Assembly: GCA_021838065.1 (NCBI GenBank) | Contig: JAKCEJ010000056.1 | Span: 1-11,529, forward strand | Direction: 5' to 3' | DNA: 11,529 bases | Origin: Pseudomonadota bacterium | Lineage (GTDB): Bacteria; Pseudomonadota; Gammaproteobacteria; Steroidobacterales; Steroidobacteraceae | Shown here: positions 1 through 6,510 of the stretch, piece by piece | Numbering within the stretch: position 1 is the stretch's first letter | How the letters are laid out: each line of letters starts with the position of its first letter | Made by a program: the position numbers and the translations under genes | The notes under the pieces: model-generated | Database searches by the model: none | What the model was told of the DNA's origin: nothing | The model's input: the letters and a program-made list of their open reading frames with translations, nothing else

Positions 1-857
1 CCGATCTGCTCGTAGGGGTTCTGAAAGAGCAGCTGATCGATCTTGTCATCGAACCAGGAGCCCTCGTACGCAATGCGCACGCTGGCGCCGGCGTCCGCCC
101 AGAGTGCCCCCGCGCGCACGTCGTTGGTCGCGTAATCGATGGGTTCGGGAAGCTGCAGGGCCTCGGTGAGGAAGCTGGCTCCGGCCGCACCGGTACCGGT
201 CCGCTCCGAGTGGCTCAGCGTCCCGAACAGCGTCCAGACGCTGCTGGTGAAATAGTCGCCGCTCAGCGTCACGGTGCGCCGGTCGGATTCGATCCGCACG
301 GGCTCGAGCCTCGCGCGCAGCGTGCTCATGCCCTGCGTTGAGTTGGCTGTGACCCAGCCGCTCGGCAGGGTCAGCGCCCCGCCCGCTGCGCTGCGGTAGG
401 GCGTCTCGGTGTCGTCGTATTGGCGAAACGGCTGACCCTGGTAGGTCACCTGCACGCTGTAGCGCCCCTCCTGGCCGGCCATGACCGCGACGTGCCGCGA
501 CGGCAGGCCGAGATGCTCCGCCTCGAAGCGGCCGTATGCACCCTCTCGGGTGCGCCAGCGGCCCTTGCCGCCGGCCTGAAGGTATGCGCCGTTGTGATCG
601 ATCCCGCTGTAGCGACCCGAGGCGAAGTCCGCGCCGTCGGCATAGATCGCACCGGCCTCGACCTTCGCTTTCGCGCCCGTATAGAACACGCACAGTTTGC
701 ACTTCCACGCGCTGGTGTCGAGCCGGGGCGGCGCGGCACGGGCGAGCGGCACGGCCAGCGCGGCTGCGACGGCGAGGCCGATCAAAGGGGCGTATCGCTT
801 CCGGTGCGCTGCGCGCGGCGGACGGGTCAGTCGCTGTGCCGGTCTGCGCGGGCTCAT
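1..857 (-). CDS. mtrB: MtrB/PioB-family outer-membrane beta-barrel, partial (3' end outside window)
   Basis: The barrel forms the sheath through which a periplasmic decahaem cytochrome (MtrA) contacts the surface cytochrome (MtrC) across the outer membrane. The start is the ATG at 857: the AGGAG 5 bases upstream overlaps the mtrA stop codon (TAGGAG), so the genes are translationally coupled. About 285 codons are present and open to the window edge; family members are usually around 650-750 aa, so more than half is missing. A basic N-terminus and a hydrophobic Ala/Leu/Val segment (about residues 22-42) form a signal peptide. It is followed directly by W-K-C-K-L-C (Cys53, Cys56), the N-terminal CxxC typical of MtrB. 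The rest alternates polar and aromatic residues as in beta-strands (for example YSVQVTYQGQPF, GSWFDDKIDQLLF). Family assignment rests on the CxxC, strand character and the mtrC-mtrA-mtrB gene order. Confidence 0.93.
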   Translation of the reverse strand, partial: MSPRRPAQRLTRPPRAAHRKRYAPLIGLAVAAALAVPLARAAPPRLDTSAWKCKLCVFYTGAKAKVEAGAIYADGADFASGRYSGIDHNGAYLQAGGKGRWRTREGAYGRFEAEHLGLPSRHVAVMAGQEGRYSVQVTYQGQPFRQYDDTETPYRSAAGGALTLPSGWVTANSTQGMSTLRARLEPVRIESDRRTVTLSGDYFTSSVWTLFGTLSHSERTGTGAAGASFLTEALQLPEPIDYATNDVRAGALWADAGASVRIAYEGSWFDDKIDQLLFQNPYEQI

Positions 858-865
858 GATTTCTC

Positions 866-1861
866 CTAGCGCATCAGCGCCTGCCCCGAAGGACTGTTCG
901 ATCCGTGTATGCGCGAATGACAGTTCACGCAGCCGTTGATGAGCAGATACGGATTGGGCATGCCGCCGGGCAGCCCCTGCGGGCCGTACGGCACGGACGG
1001 GTGGCCGGCGGCATCGTGACACTGCTGGCAGAGAATCGTCGGCTGCTCGGTCAGCAGTGACGGCACGACAGAGCCGTGCGGCGTATGGCAGTCGAGGCAG
1101 TTCTCGCTGACGGGCTGGTGCTCCCAGAGGAACGGACCTCGCTTGCGGGCGTGGCAGCTGGTGCAGGTCCCGTTGACCGTGCTCTTCACCAGCATGTGCG
1201 GCCCCAGCGAGCCGTGCGGATCGTGGCAGGAGGAGCAGCTCATCGTGCCATCGGGCACTGGATGGCGATAGGGCTTGCGGAATTGCGCGACCACCGCCTG
1301 GTGGCACGTGGCACAGACGCTCGCCTGGCTCGCCTGGGCGCGCACCGGATCGGTGGCGCCGTGAATGTGATGGCAGTCGGCGCAGCTCACGTCGTTGGCC
1401 GCATGGGCGCTCGTGAGCCACGCGTGAGCGACGGTTGCCTGGTGACACGTCAGGCACATCGCGTTCTGCTTGGCCACCGGCGTCGGTGAATGCGGTGCGA
1501 ACACGACGATGCCCGCCGGCTTCATGCCGAAGGCCTTGACGTGCGCGCCACCTGGCCCGTGACAGGCCTCGCACTGCAGCCCGCCGGGGCCGAACGGACT
1601 GTGGGGATTGTCCGGCTGCGCATGGGGACTGCGGAAGATCGCCATCACCTTCGCATTCATGCGATGGCACATCAGGCACGTGTCGGCGCCCTGGGCGCTG
1701 TAGCCAAGCGCAGCCGGACTATTGGCGGCCACGGGCGGAACCGGCGGCGAGCCGGCAGGCGCCCGCGCCTGCAGCGTCGCGCGCGCTACCGGAGCTGCCA
1801 CTGCCCAGACAAGTGCCAGTACCGTCGGGAACAGCGCGCTGCGCAATGGGAACGCTCTCAT
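866..1861 (-). CDS. mtrA: Periplasmic decahaem c-type cytochrome, DmsE/MtrA family
   Basis: This is predicted to carry electrons across the periplasm and through the MtrB barrel to the surface cytochrome. Exactly ten CxxCH haem sites are present: CLMCH, CEACH, CLTCH, CADCH, CATCH, CSSCH, CTSCH, CLDCH, CQQCH and CVNCH, at about residues 62, 97, 136, 160, 183, 209, 233, 255, 278 and 311. The segment before the first haem (GYSAQGADTCLMCH) is characteristic of the DmsE family. With 331 aa it matches Shewanella MtrA (about 333 aa). The N-terminus MRAFPLRSALF plus a hydrophobic run ending A-R-A is a Sec signal peptide. A GTG at 1876 would add five residues, but no Shine-Dalgarno is seen before it, so the ATG at 1861 is preferred. 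It lies 18 bp after mtrC, and its stop overlaps the mtrB ribosome-binding site. The close homologue PioA is the main alternative; DmsE versus MtrA versus PioA cannot be settled from sequence alone. Confidence 0.96.
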   Translation of the reverse strand: MRAFPLRSALFPTVLALVWAVAAPVARATLQARAPAGSPPVPPVAANSPAALGYSAQGADTCLMCHRMNAKVMAIFRSPHAQPDNPHSPFGPGGLQCEACHGPGGAHVKAFGMKPAGIVVFAPHSPTPVAKQNAMCLTCHQATVAHAWLTSAHAANDVSCADCHHIHGATDPVRAQASQASVCATCHQAVVAQFRKPYRHPVPDGTMSCSSCHDPHGSLGPHMLVKSTVNGTCTSCHARKRGPFLWEHQPVSENCLDCHTPHGSVVPSLLTEQPTILCQQCHDAAGHPSVPYGPQGLPGGMPNPYLLINGCVNCHSRIHGSNSPSGQALMR

Positions 1862-1879
1862 CTGCCGCCCGCCCACGTC

Positions 1880-4288
1880 TCAATCCGGGAAGCTCGCCAG
1901 GTCGTGCACCTTCTTGACGTCCGCGACTCCGCCTGGTCCGTGACACAACGCGCAGGTCTCGACACCCGCCGACACCAAAGCGCCCGTCGCGGTCTTCGTG
2001 GCTGCGAAGTTTGCGCCGTTCTGGATCATGTGCTCCTTGGCGGTCGTGCTCGTATGGCAGCTCGAGCACACCGCGGCGTTCGGCGAGATCACGACGTCGT
2101 CCGTGAGCGTCGTGCGGTCGTTCGACACGACGGTGGTGCCCTGCACCTTCGAGTCATCCACCGGATAGTAGGAGCTGTTCACGTGACAGGCATTGCAGTC
2201 CTCGAGGTTTCCCGGATACGCGACCTGGAAGGTGGTCGGCCGCGCGCCGTAACTGCAGATCGTGACGCCGCTCGGATAGCGCAGAGTGCCGCTCGCATTG
2301 GTGGCGCCCGAGGCGTGAATCTCGTGGATGAACACCTTGAAGTCGATCGGCTGCTCGGCATTCGCCCCCACCGTGCCCTCCGGCGCGCAGAGTCCCGATG
2401 CCGCCACGTGCTCGCCGATATCAGTGGCGTCGGGATTGTGGCAGCCCGCGCACAGCTGGATGTCATCGGTGCGGTTCTCACCATGCTCCGTCAGCACGCG
2501 GTGACAGGCATCGCACTTGGTAATGGCGACGATCTGATTGCGCGCCACGGGGGCCGGATCGGTGATCGCGAAGTCCTGATTGACCCCGGCAATTCCGAGC
2601 GCGACGTCCGTCGTGCCGCTGCCTGAGAGATTCGAGAGCGGCACCACCGCCCGGCCCTCGACCATCATCGAGCCGGACCCGCTCGCGCCGGCCGGCACCG
2701 GCGTGCTCGCCGTCGCCGTATAGGTGCCGTTGCCGTTGTCGGTCACGCCGCTTTGGAAATTGATCGACACCGGCTGATTCGGCGTGCCGCTGCTCGCGGT
2801 TGCGCTGCCGCTGCCGATGTTGTTGAAATCGACCGTTGGCCAGGCCATATCGACGACGAGGCGCGACTCAGCCTGCTGGAACGGCCCGCTCGAATCGAGA
2901 ATGTTGTACGCACTAGCGGTCGCCGGATCCAGCACCTCCAGCGTTACCGACGGCGTCTGTCCCGGGGAGGTATTCGCGACGTTCACGATCTTGTATTGGA
3001 ATTTCGCCGCCGCTGCGTCGACCGGCGTGGTGTGCGCCGCGACGACCTGCAGCACGCCGTTATCGATCGTGGCGGTCGGGCCGTGGCAGGTTGCACAGTC
3101 CGCGTCGGTCACCGCGAGGTTCCCCGGCCCGTGATTGAGCCCGGTGGCGAAATTCACGTTGTCGTGGCACGCGCCGCAGGCCGCCGCGCTGATCGCGGTC
3201 TGGTAGTTCCCAGACTGCGGCGCGTTCGGGTCATTGGGAGTGTGGCAGGTCGTGCAGAAGCGGGTCCCGGAGCCCGACACGCTCGAATTGTTTCCGCTGG
3301 CGTCGCTTTGCGGATACGCGACATCGCTGAAATTGCTGATCGCGCCGCCGTAGCCGAAAATGTAGTACTGTGTCCCGGCGAGCACCGACGGCAGATCATC
3401 GCCCATGTGGATCTTGTGGATCAACACCGTGAAATCGAGTGTGTTACCGCTCGAGGGGTCCACCGAGCTCGGGTTGTGGCAGATCACGCAGTACTGCACG
3501 TTGTTGCGCGCCCCGCCATGGAACGCCAGCTGCTGGTGACAGGCGATGCACGCCGCCTGGTCCACCGCGTCATTGGCATTCAGATTCGTGGTCGCACCAC
3601 TCGCCGGAATAAAGGTGTACACGGGACTGTTCGCCGGCGCGAGATTGCGGATCTCGAGACCTGCCCGGTGCACAAGCGTCGGATCGTACGATACGACCGG
3701 ATCGGTGGCGATGTCCTTGTGGAACGTGTACTGGTAGCTGCCGTTGCCGTTGTCGACCAGCGTACCCGAGGCACCGGACTCCGTCGTTGCCTGCGGCTCG
3801 GCGGTCGTACCGACAACCGGCGTCGTCGAGGTGCCGCCGGATGCCGCCGGGCTCACCATGTGATACAGATAGGACTGCCATTGCGGCACCAGTAACGCCG
3901 CCGGCGCCGGCAGGCCGGGAAATGCAGCGAGCTGCACGCCCGCGGGGACGAGTTTAGCGATCGCAAAGCTGACGTCGGCCGCCGGCAGCCCGCTCAGCGG
4001 CACGCCGTTCTGATCAACGAGCGTGAAATCGACCACGGGCTGCCCCGAGGACGGAATCGTCACCTTGGTGATGGTCGCCGTCATCGTGCTCGCCGTGCTG
4101 ACATCGATCGCGCTGACGGTGCTGCTCGGTCCCGGCGGCCCGGCAGGACCCGCGCCGCCGGTCGCACCCGCCGGTCCCTGCGCGCCGGTGCTGCCAGCAC
4201 AGGCGGCGAGCGACAGCGCCGCACAGAGAACCACGAGGCCGCCGACCCATCGACCGGTCATCGCCATGACCCTGAAGCACTTGCCCAT
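1880..4288 (-). CDS. mtrC: OmcA/MtrC-family decahaem surface lipoprotein
   Basis: This is the extracellular terminal reductase/oxidase of the conduit, expected on the outer face of the outer membrane. With the ATG at 4288 it has 802 aa. This start has a strong GAGGAG 7 bases upstream and gives a clean lipoprotein signal (MGKCFRVMAM, then a hydrophobic run, then L-A-A-C with Cys30 lipidated). An in-frame start at 4336 would add 16 residues ahead of the signal and is unlikely. After the lipobox comes a collagen-like Gly-X-Y stretch (about residues 35-55). Ten CxxCH motifs fall in two groups of five: Cys247, 267, 345, 371, 398 and Cys592, 613, 698, 741, 779. They are separated by Ser/Thr/Gly-rich beta-type regions, matching the four-domain beta/pentahaem/beta/pentahaem plan of MtrC, MtrF and OmcA. 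It is longer than Shewanella MtrC (about 670 aa) or OmcA (about 735 aa). It is first in the mtrCAB operon. MtrC versus OmcA is assigned from gene order. Confidence 0.96.
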   Translation of the reverse strand: MGKCFRVMAMTGRWVGGLVVLCAALSLAACAGSTGAQGPAGATGGAGPAGPPGPSSTVSAIDVSTASTMTATITKVTIPSSGQPVVDFTLVDQNGVPLSGLPAADVSFAIAKLVPAGVQLAAFPGLPAPAALLVPQWQSYLYHMVSPAASGGTSTTPVVGTTAEPQATTESGASGTLVDNGNGSYQYTFHKDIATDPVVSYDPTLVHRAGLEIRNLAPANSPVYTFIPASGATTNLNANDAVDQAACIACHQQLAFHGGARNNVQYCVICHNPSSVDPSSGNTLDFTVLIHKIHMGDDLPSVLAGTQYYIFGYGGAISNFSDVAYPQSDASGNNSSVSGSGTRFCTTCHTPNDPNAPQSGNYQTAISAAACGACHDNVNFATGLNHGPGNLAVTDADCATCHGPTATIDNGVLQVVAAHTTPVDAAAAKFQYKIVNVANTSPGQTPSVTLEVLDPATASAYNILDSSGPFQQAESRLVVDMAWPTVDFNNIGSGSATASSGTPNQPVSINFQSGVTDNGNGTYTATASTPVPAGASGSGSMMVEGRAVVPLSNLSGSGTTDVALGIAGVNQDFAITDPAPVARNQIVAITKCDACHRVLTEHGENRTDDIQLCAGCHNPDATDIGEHVAASGLCAPEGTVGANAEQPIDFKVFIHEIHASGATNASGTLRYPSGVTICSYGARPTTFQVAYPGNLEDCNACHVNSSYYPVDDSKVQGTTVVSNDRTTLTDDVVISPNAAVCSSCHTSTTAKEHMIQNGANFAATKTATGALVSAGVETCALCHGPGGVADVKKVHDLASFPD

Positions 4289-4326
4289 GCTCGTCTCCTC
4301 GCCCGATGCGACGCCCTGCCGTCCTG

Positions 4327-4377
4327 CGTCGATCATTACAAACGTGTCATGTTAGTCGTCGATCTCGGATCGTCGAT
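4327..4377. repeat. Three direct copies of CGTCGAT in the mtrC upstream region
   Basis: CGTCGAT occurs at 4327-4333, 4357-4363 and 4371-4377. The last two are part of a perfect 8-base direct repeat, TCGTCGAT (4356-4363 and 4370-4377), with a 14-base period. The middle copy overlaps the candidate -35 element and the first lies near the predicted transcription start. The position suits an operator for a regulator binding direct half-sites, but the word is GC-rich and short, so chance is possible. Confidence 0.3.
4335..4362 (-). promoter_or_regulatory. Candidate sigma70-type promoter for mtrCAB
   Basis: Reading the minus strand, TCGACG (4362-4357, 4 of 6 match to TTGACA) is followed after 16 bases by TGTAAT (4340-4335, 5 of 6 match to TATAAT). 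Transcription would begin near 4328, about 40 bases upstream of the mtrC ATG, leaving room for the GAGGAG ribosome-binding site. The local sequence (ATTACAAACGTGTCATGTTA on the plus strand) is noticeably AT-richer than its surroundings, as expected of a promoter. This is by-eye consensus matching only. Confidence 0.33.
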
Positions 4378-4452
4378 GTACGGAGTTTCCGCAACGAGTC
4401 TCGCTGCCGCACGCGCCATACTGCCGCGCGTCACTTCCACGGGATCTGACTC

Positions 4453-4818
4453 ATGACAGACAGATGGCAGTGGTGCGCTGCGCTCTTCGGCACCATCGAT
4501 TCGAGAGACAGCAACGGCTTCGCGGCATACCTCACGCCCGACGCGCAGTTTCGCTATGGCAGCGCGCCGGCGGCCACGGGCACCGCGGCGATCGTGCACG
4601 CGCTTGACGGTTTTTTCCCCGGCATCGCCGCGCTTTCGCATCGCATCACGGACCTCTGGGAAGTGCCCGGACATCTCATCTGCCGGGGCGAAGTCGCCTA
4701 CACGCGCCTCGACGGCAAGACAGTCACCGCGCCGTTCTGCAATGTCTTCACGATGCGCGGTGAAAAAGTCTCGCACTATGAAATCTACCTGGATCCCACA
4801 CCACTGACGGCTCCCTGA
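4453..4818 (+). CDS. NTF2-like / SnoaL-like domain protein
   Basis: A 121-aa protein, the only plus-strand gene. It has the single-domain NTF2/SnoaL-like pattern: an N-terminal helix (W-C-A-A-L-F-G-T-I-D), then DSNGFAAYLTPDAQFRYGS, the usual segment placing the cone-shaped fold's pocket. A second helix follows (AAIVHALDGFFPGI), then beta-strands carrying SHRITDLWEV, HLICRGEVAYTRLDG and the C-terminal KVSHYEIYLDPTPL. The length matches the family (about 110-140 aa). No signal peptide is seen, so it is probably cytoplasmic. The family includes isomerases, cyclases, dehydratases and non-catalytic ligand binders, so no reaction can be assigned. Its ribosome-binding site is weak (GGGA about 10 bases before ATG). 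Its last 71 bp overlap the 3' end of the radical SAM gene in the opposite orientation. A 170-aa reading frame on the other strand of this region is low-complexity and is not considered real. Confidence 0.85.
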   Translation: MTDRWQWCAALFGTIDSRDSNGFAAYLTPDAQFRYGSAPAATGTAAIVHALDGFFPGIAALSHRITDLWEVPGHLICRGEVAYTRLDGKTVTAPFCNVFTMRGEKVSHYEIYLDPTPLTAP

Positions 4819-6130
4819 CTGACTGCGGCAGCGGCACCTGCACCTCATCGCGGATGTGCAGCCGCATCGCGGCGCGCAATTGGTCCACTTGGGTAAAGAA
4901 TTCCGCCATCATCAGAATCCAGCAATACATGCCGCGATCGGTGAGCCGGATCGCATCGCCATCGTGACGCGTAGCGCCGATCAGCCGCATGGCGGCGAGT
5001 TCAGGCGCCATCCGCCACCAGAATTCCGCGCCGTATTTCGCCTCGATGTAGGTGTACGGCAACGACAGCCCGAACAGCCCGACCAGAAAGTCGTAGCGCA
5101 TGCGCTGCCGGCGCGTCAGCACCTTGCACTGCGTGAGCGCCGGCTTTCCGGCGGCGATCAGCTCGCGGTACTGGCGCAGCGAGAAGGTTGTCGAGTACAG
5201 GGTGCCGCCGAGGTAGCTGAACGCGCCGCTGCCCGCGCCGACGTAATCGCCCGGCTGAACGATGTACTCGTCAATCGGCCGCGGTGCCTCTCGCGGCCCG
5301 ATGCGTGAGAAGCACCATGCCGAGGAGGGCTGGTACGCCGGCCGCATGCCGCTGAGGACCCGCTGGTAGTAGACATAGCGACGCGCCGGATCGACGTTCC
5401 CGAGGCGTTTGCGCAGGCACCGCTCCGTCGATGCCGCTGTCATCAGCGGATAGAACGACACCTGATCGACCCCGAGCGCGTGGATCGTCTCGATGTCCCG
5501 CTGCAAAGACTCGATGCTCTGGCTCGGGAAATTGAAGATCATGTCGACGTTGAGCGTCTGGAAGCGGCCGCGCGCGCCCGCGAGCCGCTCGGTGATCTGC
5601 TCGCTGCTGCCGTAGGCCTGATAACGGCCCATCTCCTTCAGCAGCGCATCATCGAAGCTCTGTACGCCGACGGACAGCCGGTCGACGCCGGTGTCCTCCA
5701 GGATCTCGAGGATCCCGGGGGTGAGGTGGTTGGGGTTCGTTTCGACCGATACCCAGCGGATGGGCCAAAGCGATCGAATGAGCCTCAGCGTCTTGGCGAG
5801 CTCGTAGGGCAGTACGGTCGGCGTGCCGCCGCCGACGTAGACGTCGGTGAAGCGATAGCCGCGCTCGTAGTACATGCGGATCTCGCGCCGCAGCGACTCG
5901 AAATACGATTGCGCCTTATCCGCCCGGAACTGCACTCGATGGAAGGAGCAGAACGGGCACAGCGATTCGCAGAATGGCACGTGCACGTAGAGCTGGCAGC
6001 CCGCCGGCGGGCGCGGAATCGCGCTTTCACGCTGTGTGAAGTCGCAGCGCATCGCGCGGGCGCACTCGCGGCGCACGGAGGCCACCAGCGGCCTCTCGAA
6101 TCCCGGCGCGTTCGGCCGCGGATCAGGCAT
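4748..6130 (-). CDS. HemN/HemW-like radical SAM protein
   Basis: A 460-aa radical SAM protein of the coproporphyrinogen III oxidase-like family. Visible motifs are Y-V-H-V-P-F-C54-ESL-C58-PF-C61 (the CxxxCxxC 4Fe-4S/SAM motif), GGGTPT at 100-105 (SAM binding), VETNP, and DRLSVGVQSFDD (HemN-family signature). A C-terminal region (TRRQRMRYDFLVGLFGL) resembles the HemN C-terminal domain. The residues after the third Cys are SF rather than the extra Cys (CxC) of true HemN, so this looks closer to HemW haem chaperones or ChuW/HutW haem-degrading enzymes than to an anaerobic coproporphyrinogen dehydrogenase. It is also longer than typical HemW (about 380-400 aa), with a roughly 45-residue N-terminal extension. 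The ATG at 6130 overlaps the hypA stop by 8 bp and has GAGGGA upstream, so the two are co-translated. A role in haem supply for Isp1 or the multihaem cytochromes, or in hydrogenase maturation, is inference. Confidence 0.9.
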   Translation of the reverse strand: MPDPRPNAPGFERPLVASVRRECARAMRCDFTQRESAIPRPPAGCQLYVHVPFCESLCPFCSFHRVQFRADKAQSYFESLRREIRMYYERGYRFTDVYVGGGTPTVLPYELAKTLRLIRSLWPIRWVSVETNPNHLTPGILEILEDTGVDRLSVGVQSFDDALLKEMGRYQAYGSSEQITERLAGARGRFQTLNVDMIFNFPSQSIESLQRDIETIHALGVDQVSFYPLMTAASTERCLRKRLGNVDPARRYVYYQRVLSGMRPAYQPSSAWCFSRIGPREAPRPIDEYIVQPGDYVGAGSGAFSYLGGTLYSTTFSLRQYRELIAAGKPALTQCKVLTRRQRMRYDFLVGLFGLSLPYTYIEAKYGAEFWWRMAPELAAMRLIGATRHDGDAIRLTDRGMYCWILMMAEFFTQVDQLRAAMRLHIRDEVQVPLPQSVREPSVVWDPGRFHSARLFHRAS

Positions 6131-6479
6131 TGCATTCCCTCAGCAGCTCCACGCGCGCCAGCAGCAGTTCCTCGCCACTCAGCACCTGCACGCGCCAGTG
6201 ACCGCAGTAGCCGCAGACCAGGCGGCTGCTGGCCGCCTGCGACTCGCCGCCGCAGCGCTGGCAGCGCACGCGCACCGGGGCACGCTCGATGACGAGCCTG
6301 GAGTCCGCCGCCACCGTGCCGGCGCTCGCAAGCGGAAAGGCGCTCTCGAGGAGCTGCGGCTCCACGCCCGAAAGCGGGCCGATCCGCACCGTCACGGACA
6401 CGACCCGATCGGCGCCCGCCGCGCGTGCCACCCGCGCCACCTCGCGCATCAGTCCCTGACAGACCGCAAGCTCGTGCAT
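6123..6479 (-). CDS. hypA: Hydrogenase nickel-incorporation chaperone HypA
   Basis: HypA delivers nickel, with HypB, to the [NiFe] active site of the hydrogenase large subunit. The start chosen is the ATG at 6479, giving 118 aa beginning M-H-E-L-A, because HypA needs His2 at the N-terminus to bind nickel and the family is about 113-118 aa. An upstream in-frame start at 6542 would bury this motif behind 21 Cys/Arg-rich residues that overlap the end of hynL. The zinc-binding loop is formed by Cys73, Cys76, Cys89 and Cys92 (CQRC and CGYC). The central VRIGPLSGVEPQLLESAF segment is typical of the family. It begins 31 bp after hynL and overlaps the next gene by 8 bp. No hypB-F genes are present in the window. 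Confidence 0.96.
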   Translation of the reverse strand: MHELAVCQGLMREVARVARAAGADRVVSVTVRIGPLSGVEPQLLESAFPLASAGTVAADSRLVIERAPVRVRCQRCGGESQAASSRLVCGYCGHWRVQVLSGEELLLARVELLRECNA

Positions 6480-6510
6480 GCCCAGTGCCTTGCGCATGGA
6501 GAATGCGCGC

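Larger units (their letters stand above)
4289..4452. other. Divergent intergenic region between mtrC and the NTF2-like gene
   Basis: This 164-bp spacer is the only clearly non-coding stretch of any length in the window. It must hold the control signals for the minus-strand mtrCAB unit and the plus-strand NTF2-like gene. The mtrC half holds a plausible promoter and CGTCGAT repeats. The other half is GC-rich, and only a weak plus-strand -10-like CATACT near 4421 was noticed, with no convincing -35. No tRNA, riboswitch or terminator hairpin was recognised. Confidence 0.6.

Noticed and set aside
46..708. 220-codon minus-strand frame within mtrB
   Set aside because: It is in a different frame from the barrel gene, which has a signal peptide, CxxC and ribosome-binding site; the alternate product is Arg-rich.
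1490..2626. 378-codon plus-strand open frame antisense to mtrA and mtrC
   Set aside because: Arg/Ala/His-rich low-complexity product opposite confirmed haem motifs; no plausible start signal.
2753..3895. 380-codon plus-strand open frame antisense to mtrC
   Set aside because: Composition is compositional noise (Arg/Val/Asp), and the opposite strand carries a complete decahaem cytochrome.
4289..4336. Upstream start of mtrC at 4336
   Set aside because: It would place 16 extra residues before an otherwise ideal lipoprotein signal; the ATG at 4288 has a strong GAGGAG.
4608..4620. T-run (TTTTTT) as a possible terminator
   Set aside because: It lies inside the NTF2-like coding region and is not preceded by a GC-rich hairpin on either strand.
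4336..4848. 170-codon minus-strand frame opposite the NTF2-like gene
   Set aside because: Starts with Arg-Cys repeats and has no recognisable fold, while the plus strand gives a clear NTF2-like protein.
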